A DNA stretch of 20,079 bases from a virus. The notes under the pieces are model-generated. The model was not told the origin of the DNA and ran no database searches. It saw only the letters and a list, made by a program, of their open reading frames with translations. Below, in pieces: positions 1-7,330 of this stretch. Within the stretch, counting starts at the first letter, position 1. Every line of letters begins with the position of its first letter. The stretch is from the IMG/VR virus record IMGVR_UViG_3300017783_000279, positions 1-20,079 of that record, one strand, 5' to 3'. A program made the translations under genes and the position numbers.

Positions 1-1
1 T

Positions 2-9
2 GATAAATA
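2..9 (-). promoter_or_regulatory. candidate phage promoter box at the window edge
   Basis: The coding strand reads TATTTATC here, one base off the TATTTATA box seen before several other genes in this window. It would drive a gene lying beyond the left edge. It is inferred only from similarity to the repeated motif, and no start codon can be seen. Confidence 0.3.
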
Positions 10-20
10 TAATTATTAAA

Positions 21-51
21 TTTGCCAGGTATTATTAAGCGTATAGGCAAA
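21..51 (-). terminator. possible weak terminator hairpin after the 99-aa gene
   Basis: Just past the stop codon of the 99-aa gene the minus strand has the inverted repeat TTTGCC / GGCAAA with a 19-nt loop, followed by TTTAATAATT. The stem is only 6 bp and the T tract is interrupted. An alternative 5-bp hairpin, AGCGT/ACGCT, overlaps the stop codon. It could be a weak terminator or chance in AT-rich DNA. Confidence 0.3.
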
Positions 52-53
52 CG

Positions 54-353
54 CTATATACTGGTAACACCAGTAATCTTTTGTGATATCTCATTATAAG
101 TTTTCACATAATCTTTAATAGAATGAAAACTTTTATTTGAGTTAAGCAATTCTTCCGCAACTACTTTTAAAGCGTTTGAAAATCTTGCTGGATAACAAAT
201 CGTTTTAATATAAGGAGTATTATTTTCTCCTTTAATAACGTTTTCATAAACTGTATATCCTCCAGTAGAAGATTTAGTTATGAAGTAAGGTTCCATGCCA
301 GGATCTTTTATAACAGTATCACTAGCAGGTATTGAATTAGGTTTACGTAACAT
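54..353 (-). CDS. conserved-looking phage protein of unknown function, 99 aa
   Basis: This is a soluble, mildly basic protein with an ATG start and an A-rich leader without a Shine-Dalgarno sequence. I do not recognise a characterised family. The N-terminal third contains DPGMEPYFITKS followed by a GGYTVYE strand. The C-terminal half looks helical (ALKVVAEELL, then SIKDYVKTYNEI). There are no signal peptide, membrane segment or catalytic motifs. It is the last gene of the nrdB-nrdA-endonuclease-thioredoxin run, 12 bp after the thioredoxin gene, so it is probably co-transcribed with DNA metabolism genes. A role there would be inference only. Confidence 0.75.
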   Translation of the reverse strand: MLRKPNSIPASDTVIKDPGMEPYFITKSSTGGYTVYENVIKGENNTPYIKTICYPARFSNALKVVAEELLNSNKSFHSIKDYVKTYNEISQKITGVTSI

Positions 354-365
354 TTATATAACTAT

Positions 366-620
366 TTAATTTAAAATTAAGTTCTTAAGTTCTTGTTCTT
401 GAAGTAAGCCAGTTTTCTTGACTTCTTCTTCTTCCTTAATAATAACTGTATAAGGAATAGATCTAACTTTGTATTCAGCAGCTAAACCAGTAGTATCTTT
501 ATCTACATCAATCTCTACAAATTCAACTCCTTCTACTTCTTCTGCAACCTTGTCCCATATCTTACTGTACATTTTACAAGGCCCGCACCAATCTGCGTAA
601 AATTTTATAGCTTTAACCAT
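366..620 (-). CDS. minimal thioredoxin / glutaredoxin-like protein
   Basis: The 84-aa protein has the thioredoxin active site WCGPCK at residues 11-16 after a short beta strand (KAIKFYAD). The conserved cis-proline is in VRSIPYTVI near residue 57. It is shorter than cellular thioredoxins (about 105 aa) because the N-terminal strand and helix are missing, as in many phage thioredoxins. It follows nrdB, nrdA and an endonuclease-like gene, so its probable job is to re-reduce the C-terminal cysteine pair of NrdA, the role of T4 NrdC. A supporting role as a polymerase processivity factor, as host thioredoxin plays for T7, is conceivable because a family-A polymerase is encoded nearby, but there is no direct sign of it. 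Start: ATG at 620. Confidence 0.9.
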   Translation of the reverse strand: MVKAIKFYADWCGPCKMYSKIWDKVAEEVEGVEFVEIDVDKDTTGLAAEYKVRSIPYTVIIKEEEEVKKTGLLQEQELKNLILN

Positions 621-656
621 ATTATAATATAATAAAAATAAATTAATAATCCAACT

Positions 657-1061
657 TTATTCTACTGTATTTCCATCGACTGAGATTTCATGCCAATGTA
701 CTCTTCCATCTTCGATTGCTTTCTTAATATTTCTCTGTTTAGACATTAAGAATGAAGAACCACTTTTTACCTCGATAATATGAACTGCACATTTAGTCTT
801 ACTTTTAGTATCTGTAAAAGCTACATAATCTATAGGCATTCCTAAAAAAGTACAATCTTCTGCAGGTACTGGAAAGTCAGTCATGAAAGGAACGAAGTGT
901 TCTATGGTTTTTCCCCATTGAACTGCTCCGGACCTTTTCTTTGCATCAATTTTGATTAATCCTTTTTCTACTTCGAAGTCTTCTTTTATTTTTTTTATTT
1001 TCAGAGTATAAAATATAACTACTCCTACTAGGATTAATCCTAAAACAATTGATAATAACAT
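657..1061 (-). CDS. membrane-anchored PD-(D/E)XK endonuclease-like protein (Holliday junction resolvase-related)
   Basis: Residues 1-20 form one hydrophobic helix (LLSIVLGLILVGVVIFYTL) followed by a lysine-rich stretch, giving an N-terminal membrane anchor with the rest probably in the cytoplasm. The remainder fits the family described as predicted endonucleases distantly related to archaeal Holliday junction resolvases. Its features are GAVQWGKTIEHFVPF (about 45-59), GMPIDYVAF with D78, and HIIEVKSG with E97 and K99, which make a PD-(D/E)XK core. K108, Q109 and R110 follow and may contact DNA. It lies 9 bp after nrdA and 36 bp before the thioredoxin gene. The function is inferred from motifs: it could resolve recombination intermediates or degrade DNA near the membrane. 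Activity is not shown by sequence alone. Confidence 0.75.
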   Translation of the reverse strand: MLLSIVLGLILVGVVIFYTLKIKKIKEDFEVEKGLIKIDAKKRSGAVQWGKTIEHFVPFMTDFPVPAEDCTFLGMPIDYVAFTDTKSKTKCAVHIIEVKSGSSFLMSKQRNIKKAIEDGRVHWHEISVDGNTVE

Positions 1062-1070
1062 AATTTAATT

Positions 1071-2786
1071 TTAACCATCACAGCTCAAACAGTCAGTAGA
1101 CGTTCTACTTCCTATATCACCATTAATTACTGAATCTGTTCTTAAATAATATAAAGTTTTAACACCAAGCCTCCATGCAGTCATATGCACCTCGTTAATA
1201 AACTTAGGACTGTCTGAAGGATCGAAAGCTAAATTTAACGATTGAGTTTGATCAATATATTTCTGTCTAGCAGCAGCTTGTTCAACTAGCTGTAATTGGT
1301 TTATTTCTGCGAAAGTTAAGAAAATAGGTTTATCTTCTGCAGGCATAATATCTTCGGGTAGATTAGCGATAGATCCTCTATCTTTCATAATCTGGTCCCA
1401 AACTTCTTCTGTATTTGCTCCTTTTTCCTCTAAATAAGCTTCTAATGCACCATTTTTTCTAATAAAAGTTCCTTTGGCAGAATTAAAAGTATAGATATTA
1501 GCAGGAATAGGTTCGATACCGGCAGAAACACCACCAGCAATTGTACTATTTGAAACAGTAGGGGCTATTGCCATTACGTGAGTGTTCCTCATACCAGTAC
1601 CTCTACACCAAACCGGTTCTCCGTATTCGTCTGCTAATTTTCTTGAAGCATTCTCTGCTTTTTGTTTAATATCAGAAAATATTTGGTGAGTTAAAGAAGT
1701 TGCGGCTACAGATGCAAATGGTATTCTTTCATTTTGTAGTAAAGTATGCCATCCTAATACTCCTAATCCAATTGCTCTTCCTTTTTTAGCACTTCTGTGT
1801 GCTCTTACTAGAGATTCTCTTCCGGAAGTCTTAGTTAAAAATTCTTCTAAAACCCCATCTAAAAAATAAATCGCAGTTTCTATTAAATCGGTATTTTTCC
1901 ATTCATGCCATTTAGTAAGGTTTACTGAGGATAAGCAGCAAATAAAGCTATGTTCTTCGTCTGTGTGCAGAGTAATTTCAGAACATATATTTGTCATCGA
2001 AACATCTAAATTATTCTTTTTGTATGCAGCAGGACTGTTGTTATTAACATTATCGTGATACATAATATAAGGTTCTCCAGTTTCAACTCTAGATTTTAGT
2101 ATTTTAACCCAGATTCTCATTGCCTCAGCGTCTCTATGCTCTAATCTTTGCATGAATACATCATCCACTACAACACATTGATGAAGGTTTAGACACTGTC
2201 TATTAGGATCTCCTTTTGGTCTTCTAATTTCTAAATATTCTTCAATATCCGGGTGATTAATATCTAAATTTACTGATGCTGCTCCTCTACGTACTGCTCC
2301 TTGATTAGTAGCAATAATAGTAGAATCGTATATTTTAGCCCAAGGTACTACTCCTTCTGATTGACCCATATTTCCATTGCCAATCTTTGCCTCTCTTCCT
2401 CTAATTTTAGATAACCCAATACCAACTCCTCCACCAAGAGAGGTAAGCCTCATTAACTCAGCGTTAGTAAGGCCTATTCCTCTAATAGAATCTGGTGTGT
2501 CAATACCAAAACAGGAGATAGGTAATCCTCTATCAGTTCCTGTGTTCGATAAGACAGGGGAGGCTAAGTTCAACCAACCTTTCCACATGTATCTGTAGAA
2601 CTTATTTGCTAAGTCAGGTCGATCTAATCTTTGTGCTACTCTGTTAGCTACTCTTCTGAATGCTAATTTAGGTGTTTCGTTCTCTAATAAGTACCCTTTA
2701 GATATAGTTGCTAAAGAGATTTCATTCATCCACTCAGGATAATCTTTGCCTGCTTCCCATTGGGAATAATCTATTTGTAAAGTCAT
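1071..2786 (-). CDS. nrdA: ribonucleoside-diphosphate reductase class I, large (alpha) subunit
   Basis: This is the catalytic subunit that reduces NDPs to dNDPs. The visible active-site set is complete: C92 (LPISCFG) and C283 (CLSSVNL) form the redox pair, N266-x-C268-x-E270 (TNICSE) holds the thiyl-radical cysteine, Y546-Y547 (LYYLRT) form the radical-transfer pair, and the C-terminal C566-x-x-C569 is the shuttle that thioredoxin reduces. At 571 aa it is about 190 residues shorter than E. coli NrdA. The missing part is the N-terminal ATP-cone, since the protein begins near the 10-stranded barrel domain. Overall activity is therefore probably not shut off by dATP. It lies 9 bp after nrdB and 9 bp before the endonuclease-like gene, in one operon. 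ATG at 2786, with no Shine-Dalgarno sequence. Confidence 0.97.
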   Translation of the reverse strand: MTLQIDYSQWEAGKDYPEWMNEISLATISKGYLLENETPKLAFRRVANRVAQRLDRPDLANKFYRYMWKGWLNLASPVLSNTGTDRGLPISCFGIDTPDSIRGIGLTNAELMRLTSLGGGVGIGLSKIRGREAKIGNGNMGQSEGVVPWAKIYDSTIIATNQGAVRRGAASVNLDINHPDIEEYLEIRRPKGDPNRQCLNLHQCVVVDDVFMQRLEHRDAEAMRIWVKILKSRVETGEPYIMYHDNVNNNSPAAYKKNNLDVSMTNICSEITLHTDEEHSFICCLSSVNLTKWHEWKNTDLIETAIYFLDGVLEEFLTKTSGRESLVRAHRSAKKGRAIGLGVLGWHTLLQNERIPFASVAATSLTHQIFSDIKQKAENASRKLADEYGEPVWCRGTGMRNTHVMAIAPTVSNSTIAGGVSAGIEPIPANIYTFNSAKGTFIRKNGALEAYLEEKGANTEEVWDQIMKDRGSIANLPEDIMPAEDKPIFLTFAEINQLQLVEQAAARQKYIDQTQSLNLAFDPSDSPKFINEVHMTAWRLGVKTLYYLRTDSVINGDIGSRTSTDCLSCDG

Positions 2787-2795
2787 ATCTAGTAA

Positions 2796-3779
2796 TTAAA
2801 ACATTGTTTCAGCATCCCACTCCATATGACCCTTAGCGTAATTAGTCACCCTGTTGGCAAAGAAATCAGTTTGCTGTTTTCCAGCTATAACTGCATCAAA
2901 CCATTTCATAGTCTTTAAAGCACCTTTATCAATCTCTTCAGCAGGAATAATTGGTTTTAAACCTAAATCTGCCATCTTAGTATTAATTCTATGTTTGATA
3001 AAATTCTTTAATTCATCTTTAGTTAAGTTCTCTAAATCACCTAATTCAAATACCTTATCAATAAAATCAAATTCTAATTTAGATGCTAGCAATGCAGCAT
3101 CTTCAATTTCTTTTACTAACTTATCAGTTTTAAATTCTGGGTGTTCTTTCATTAAAGTTCTAAATAACCAGCAGCCAGCTTCAGAGTGGAGTGACTCATC
3201 TCTTACTGACCATTCTACTATCTGTCCTACTCCTTTAAGTTTATTTCTCATTTTAAACGATAAAAGAACTGCAAAAGAAGAAAATAAATTAACACCCTCT
3301 GTAAACGCAGAAAAAATCGCTAACGACTTAGCTCTTTCATGCCAGTTTGGAGTACCGTCGTGATTATCTCTCACTTGCATTAACGCTTCTATCTTCGCCA
3401 TAGTAGTTTCATCTTCTAAAAACTCTGCGAAATCATCTAAACCTAATTGCTCATTTAATAAAGAATATGCCTCAGCGTGGATAGTTTCTGAAGAACCTAA
3501 GGTTGTCCCCATCATTATAACTTCTGGTTTTCTAAACCATTTAGTTACTAATGTTGACCAGTAATCATTTACTATAGTTTCAGTTTGAGCGAATCCTTTT
3601 AGAATCTGCCCAACGACATTTTTTTCATGGTCTTTCAAGTTACTTTTCCAATCAGTTACATCTTGTGACATAGGCACTTCTGTATGTAACCAATGTGCTT
3701 GTTGTTGTTTTAGCCAGTAATCAAATGCTTTTGGGTATTCGAATGGTTTATACACCACTCTTTCTTCTAATAGACTCAT
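2796..3779 (-). CDS. nrdB: ribonucleoside-diphosphate reductase class I, small (beta) subunit
   Basis: This 327-aa protein is the radical-generating partner of NrdA. Diiron-type ligands are visible in order: E67 (QTETIVND), E98 and H101 (SETIHAEAY), E161 (TEGVNLF), and E195 and H198 (RDESLHSEAG). The radical tyrosine is present as Y105, at the spacing of E. coli Y122, so this is not the tyrosine-less class Ic type. The first ligand reads as Glu where E. coli has Asp84, a substitution seen in other small-subunit lineages. The C-terminus (WDAETMF) ends in an aromatic residue, as in subunits that dock on NrdA. The gene begins after an 89-bp gap holding a hairpin and a promoter-like box, so it is probably the first gene of the nrd operon. 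Confidence 0.97.
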   Translation of the reverse strand: MSLLEERVVYKPFEYPKAFDYWLKQQQAHWLHTEVPMSQDVTDWKSNLKDHEKNVVGQILKGFAQTETIVNDYWSTLVTKWFRKPEVIMMGTTLGSSETIHAEAYSLLNEQLGLDDFAEFLEDETTMAKIEALMQVRDNHDGTPNWHERAKSLAIFSAFTEGVNLFSSFAVLLSFKMRNKLKGVGQIVEWSVRDESLHSEAGCWLFRTLMKEHPEFKTDKLVKEIEDAALLASKLEFDFIDKVFELGDLENLTKDELKNFIKHRINTKMADLGLKPIIPAEEIDKGALKTMKWFDAVIAGKQQTDFFANRVTNYAKGHMEWDAETMF

Positions 3780-3816
3780 ATATCTTTATATATTAATAGG
3801 TTAATAAGACAGTAAA

Positions 3817-3847
3817 TCCCCAAGAGTCAATATATTTCTCTTGAGGA
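3817..3847 (-). other. intergenic RNA hairpin between gp41 and nrdB
   Basis: The minus strand reads TCCTCAAGAG, an 11-nt loop (AAATATATTGA), then CTCTTGGGGA: a 10-bp stem with one G-U pair. It lies between the end of the helicase gene and nrdB, inside the 75-nt leader that the upstream box would produce. It is not followed by a T run (TTTACTGTCT), so it is a poor rho-independent terminator. RNA processing, stabilisation or nrd leader control are all possible. Confidence 0.5.
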
Positions 3848-3854
3848 CATCTTT

Positions 3855-3862
3855 AATAAATA
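3855..3862 (-). promoter_or_regulatory. candidate phage promoter box for the nrd operon
   Basis: The coding strand reads TATTTATT within GCTAATATTTATTAAAG, one base off the TATTTATA box found upstream of other genes here. It sits just past the gp41 stop codon and 75 nt before the nrdB ATG, leaving room for a structured leader. Confidence 0.4.
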
Positions 3863-3868
3863 TTAGCA

Positions 3869-5230
3869 TTATCCGTTATCTAAACGTTCAACACTAAAAA
3901 ATTTCTTTGCCAATTCTTTGTGGGTAGAATTCACTCCATTTTCATTCGGTATATCTAAACTATCTAAGTCTGCTTTACCTTCAAATTCGATATGTCCGTT
4001 GTTGGTATCCATTTTAACATTATATGTCATACCATCTTGTCCGTATCGATTCTTCATTACGTGAACTCTACCAGTTCCTAGGACTTTGTCCTCTTTCTGT
4101 CGCGAAAGAGACAGGCAAATGTCTGCAACCATCATTTTATCATAACTTCCTGCTGCCTTATCTCCTTCAATGACAGAATCTTTAGCACCCATTCTATTTA
4201 CCTGAGATGGTGTAAGAATAGGTATCTTAAGTTCTTTTGCTAAACCTTTTGTAGCAATAAATACATCGTCAATCTCATCTTTTCTTTCTGAAAATTTTCC
4301 TTTAGAAGGAGCTCTAAGATAATCAACATAATCTATAATTACTATATCAGGTTTATGATCCATATCAATACATTTCTGAATATGAGATTTAATAGTATTA
4401 ACTGTAGCGCTTTTAGGTGCATATTCTTTTACAATTAACCTACCTTTTAAATTATCTACATATTTCTGTACTTCTTTACGGTGTTTATTTACTTCGTCTA
4501 TAGAATAACCAGTAAAATAACAGTCAAATCTTTTGCCAACATAATCCTCACCTAACTCTAAGGTATAAAAGTTAACTTTATGACCTAATTGAACTGCATG
4601 TGCTGCTATTGCAACCATAGTCCAGGATTTACCACCACCTGGGTTACCAAATATAATACCTAAATCACCAGGTCCAAATCCTCCTTGAATACCATCATTA
4701 AGTATAGGCCAAGGAGAAGGTATAGTAGGTCTGTAATCTGTTCTGTACCTACTTTCTACATCTTTATTATACTCATGTCCGATATTTTTATCCATACCGG
4801 CTTTCATAGCTTTTTCTACTAAGTTTCTGATACCGTCAAAATTACCTTCTTTAAGTAAATCAGCAGAGTCTAGTATAGCTGATTTCATCTCTTGATTCTT
4901 ACAGAAGTTAGTAAATTCTTCCTGTACATAGTCTAAATCATCTTGAGATGCTTGATAGCTATTACGCAGCTCTTCTTTTAAAGCAACCTGTAGTACTTCA
5001 TTTTCTACTTTTTGTAGTTCTACTTTAAGCACATCCATAGTTACTGTAGTATGGTACTTATCGAAGTAAGAAGTAATCTGATTGATAATCCACTTATGTG
5101 AATCTGCATCAAAGTATCCGTCTGTTAGTACATCTCTTACATTTAAGAGGAATCCTTTATCTGTAAGTAAAGACCCTAGTACTTTTAGTTGAAATCCTTT
5201 TCCGTATTGTTGTAAACTTTTTAATGTCAT
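3869..5230 (-). CDS. 41: replicative DNA helicase, DnaB/T4 gp41 family
   Basis: This 453-aa hexameric 5'-3' helicase would unwind the fork ahead of the polymerase. The N-terminal 150 residues are a helical domain. The RecA-like motor follows, with Walker A GNPGGGKS at 195-202, FYTLELGE at about 221-228, Walker B DIVIID at 295-300, a Q-containing sensor TPSQVNRMG, and the KNRYGQDG motif that carries the trans-acting arginine in DnaB/gp41 helicases. Its length is close to T4 gp41 (about 475 aa). Its ATG overlaps the stop codon of the flap exonuclease gene in an ATGA junction, suggesting coupled translation. No separate primase gene (gp61-like) is visible in this window. Confidence 0.93.
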   Translation of the reverse strand: MTLKSLQQYGKGFQLKVLGSLLTDKGFLLNVRDVLTDGYFDADSHKWIINQITSYFDKYHTTVTMDVLKVELQKVENEVLQVALKEELRNSYQASQDDLDYVQEEFTNFCKNQEMKSAILDSADLLKEGNFDGIRNLVEKAMKAGMDKNIGHEYNKDVESRYRTDYRPTIPSPWPILNDGIQGGFGPGDLGIIFGNPGGGKSWTMVAIAAHAVQLGHKVNFYTLELGEDYVGKRFDCYFTGYSIDEVNKHRKEVQKYVDNLKGRLIVKEYAPKSATVNTIKSHIQKCIDMDHKPDIVIIDYVDYLRAPSKGKFSERKDEIDDVFIATKGLAKELKIPILTPSQVNRMGAKDSVIEGDKAAGSYDKMMVADICLSLSRQKEDKVLGTGRVHVMKNRYGQDGMTYNVKMDTNNGHIEFEGKADLDSLDIPNENGVNSTHKELAKKFFSVERLDNG

Positions 5231-6255
5231 TTTATAACCGTTGTTAGCCCCCTAAAGTTTTCAAGCCATCCTTCTGTATTTTTAGTAACGCCTTCTATTT
5301 TATCTTGATCTAATAATCTTAAGAAAGCGCCTGTCTGCAAATCAGGTATCGGGCTCTTTATTATATCTAATATAGTATTTTTTTCGCTATTATCCAACAC
5401 AGAATTGTGTAAATTCATCAATTCGTAGTTTTTTTCTACCCTATCCCACTCATGGATAATTTTAGCGAATATTTTCTTCGGTTTTTCACCGTCTAATTGC
5501 GTTTCACAATGATCCCAAACATTTTGTAATGATGCTAATGAATCCCAAGTAAAGCTTTTCCATTCAGATAATATAGTTTTAATCCCTAACCCTTTTATAC
5601 CGGGTAAATTATCGGAATTATCACCCAATAATGCTTTTACTATATTATAGTTCTCAGGTAAAACTTTTATTTCCTCTACTATATTATCTACTGTAAAAGT
5701 CTTCTTTTTTACTGGTGCATAAACTTCAATGTTTTTATTCACCAATTGTAGGAAATCTTTATCTGATGAAACTATCGTGACTTTTTTATTATTACCTGAT
5801 GCTTGTTTAGCTAAGTAAGCTATTATATCATCGGCTTCTAATTTTTCCATTACAATCTGCTGTAAAGGTAAGCATTCTAGGTAATCCATAGTTCTATATA
5901 ACTGACCTATTAATGCTTCTTGTTCTTCTTCTCTAGTATCGTATAGTCCCCAGTGAGTTATTCGAGCAGTAGCTCTTTGTGCTTTATAATTAGGATCAAT
6001 ATTTTTACGATTTCCGGAACCACCCTTTCCATCCCATACAACTACTACCCTAGTTGGGTCAAAAATACGTGTAACGTATCCTAGTGAGCGAAGAAAGCCC
6101 ACCAGGCCTCCGATATGTGCGCCTGATGGGTTCATCGCCTTGAGAAGAGAGAAACTACGAATTAACATATTCATAGCATCAATGACCAGAATGTGATCAT
6201 TCAACTCTCGGGGTGGGGTCTGCTTTAAGTTTTTTAGGATTTCGTCGTACGCCAT
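5227..6255 (-). CDS. rnh: 5'-3' exonuclease / flap endonuclease (T4 RNase H-like)
   Basis: This 342-aa FEN-family nuclease would remove RNA primers and flaps during lagging-strand synthesis. The acidic metal-binding residues are in place: D26 (VIDAMN), D75 (VWDGK), E140, D142 and D143 (LEADDIIAYLA), D165 and D167 (SSDKDF), then D212 and D215 in GDNSDNLPGI, which opens the helix-3-turn-helix DNA-binding part (KGLGIKT). The size is near T4 RNase H (305 aa). The start codon overlaps the uvsX stop (TAATG), and the end overlaps gp41, so uvsX-rnh-41 are tightly coupled. The N-terminal quarter of the gene (about 6091-6150) is clearly more GC-rich than its surroundings. Confidence 0.93.
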   Translation of the reverse strand: MAYDEILKNLKQTPPRELNDHILVIDAMNMLIRSFSLLKAMNPSGAHIGGLVGFLRSLGYVTRIFDPTRVVVVWDGKGGSGNRKNIDPNYKAQRATARITHWGLYDTREEEQEALIGQLYRTMDYLECLPLQQIVMEKLEADDIIAYLAKQASGNNKKVTIVSSDKDFLQLVNKNIEVYAPVKKKTFTVDNIVEEIKVLPENYNIVKALLGDNSDNLPGIKGLGIKTILSEWKSFTWDSLASLQNVWDHCETQLDGEKPKKIFAKIIHEWDRVEKNYELMNLHNSVLDNSEKNTILDIIKSPIPDLQTGAFLRLLDQDKIEGVTKNTEGWLENFRGLTTVIK

Positions 6256-7328
6256 TAATCTAACAAATTAGGTGAAATTGGAGTCTCTTCTAAATCACCT
6301 TCTTCGATTAGATCAAAGTCTACAGAACCGACTAATTTTAACCAATGTTCTTTATGAGCATCTCTATACTTATCTATAGCTTTTTTATCATCTTCTATAA
6401 AACCATGTTGAGTCATTACAATTCTACCTCTTGATTGGACTCCTCCGATATGGTTCTTTTCTACTTGAACATTTGTTCGTTTAGCAAATTCTACTTGCAT
6501 ACCGTTTTTTATAGCCTTAATTTTAGAAGTACCTGGATTAGTAATATTACCAAAAGTAATAACTAAAGTAGAATCGTACCACATTGACATACCTCCTTTA
6601 TTTTGTAATTTAGGTTGTCCCATTGGATGTTCTGGTTTCATAGTCCAGACTTTATTGATAGCAACTAACGTATTAGTATAGGGTGAGTTCTCTTTTCTAG
6701 ATAATAGAATCTTTTGATTAAGATTATTACCAAATTGAGTGGACATCGCTCCTGCATTCCATTCGTTATTGTTCTTATTAGATCTTACAGATAAATCACA
6801 AGGTACTGATCCAATACTATCCCAGAAGAAACACATATCAAAAGGTAAATTACCTTTAGCTTGTTCGTCCATAAGATCTGCAATATAAACTGCTACATCT
6901 TCTATAGTATTTAAAGTTCCTCTATCAGCATATAAAAAATGTCCTTCGTAATCTGTTATATTACCGTTATCATCTTTTACTTCTTCTATCTGTAGTCCCA
7001 TCTCTTTTGCATGTTCCCAAGACCACTTCATCTCAGTTATGATAAAAACAGGCAGTATACCCAGTTTCTGGGCATTGACTGCTGCTTCTATAAGGGCAGT
7101 TGTTTTGCCCGTATCACTATGTCCACGCAATAGAGTGATATGTCCGGTTGGAATACCGGGTAAGGAAGTTATATCTTGAAAGGCTTTTGAAAGTGGTATC
7201 CAACCTTGCTCCTTGAACTTAACAGAAGCGTTGGAGAAACCTTTTTTCTTTTTAAAATTCCCTAAATTAAACGACTTACGTACAGACGCGGTCGCTCTTG
7301 CTTGTACTTCTTCTTTCTTTTTTGCCAT
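6255..7328 (-). CDS. uvsX: UvsX-like RecA-family recombinase
   Basis: This 357-aa strand-exchange ATPase drives recombination-dependent replication and repair in T4-like phages. The N-terminus is rich in Lys and basic (residues 1-30). The RecA core begins at LPGIPTGHITLLRG, with Walker A GHSDTGKT at 69-76, a catalytic-type Glu in FIITEMKWSW (E99) and Walker B MCFFWDSIGS (about 165-174). QFGNNLNQKI and a later MSMWYDSTLV segment match the DNA-contact and core-closing regions of UvsX. Length is near T4 UvsX (391 aa). It sits 2 bp after the gp32 gene and abuts the flap nuclease gene. In T4, gp32 and UvsX both bind ssDNA, with UvsY mediating; no UvsY is recognised here. Confidence 0.92.
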   Translation of the reverse strand: MAKKKEEVQARATASVRKSFNLGNFKKKKGFSNASVKFKEQGWIPLSKAFQDITSLPGIPTGHITLLRGHSDTGKTTALIEAAVNAQKLGILPVFIITEMKWSWEHAKEMGLQIEEVKDDNGNITDYEGHFLYADRGTLNTIEDVAVYIADLMDEQAKGNLPFDMCFFWDSIGSVPCDLSVRSNKNNNEWNAGAMSTQFGNNLNQKILLSRKENSPYTNTLVAINKVWTMKPEHPMGQPKLQNKGGMSMWYDSTLVITFGNITNPGTSKIKAIKNGMQVEFAKRTNVQVEKNHIGGVQSRGRIVMTQHGFIEDDKKAIDKYRDAHKEHWLKLVGSVDFDLIEEGDLEETPISPNLLD

Positions 7329-7330
7329 TT

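Noticed and set aside
2377-3363. Plus-strand open frames of 73 and 169 codons inside nrdA and nrdB
   Set aside because: They lie antisense to well-conserved reductase genes, have no leader or recognisable protein features, and are mirror effects of biased codon use.
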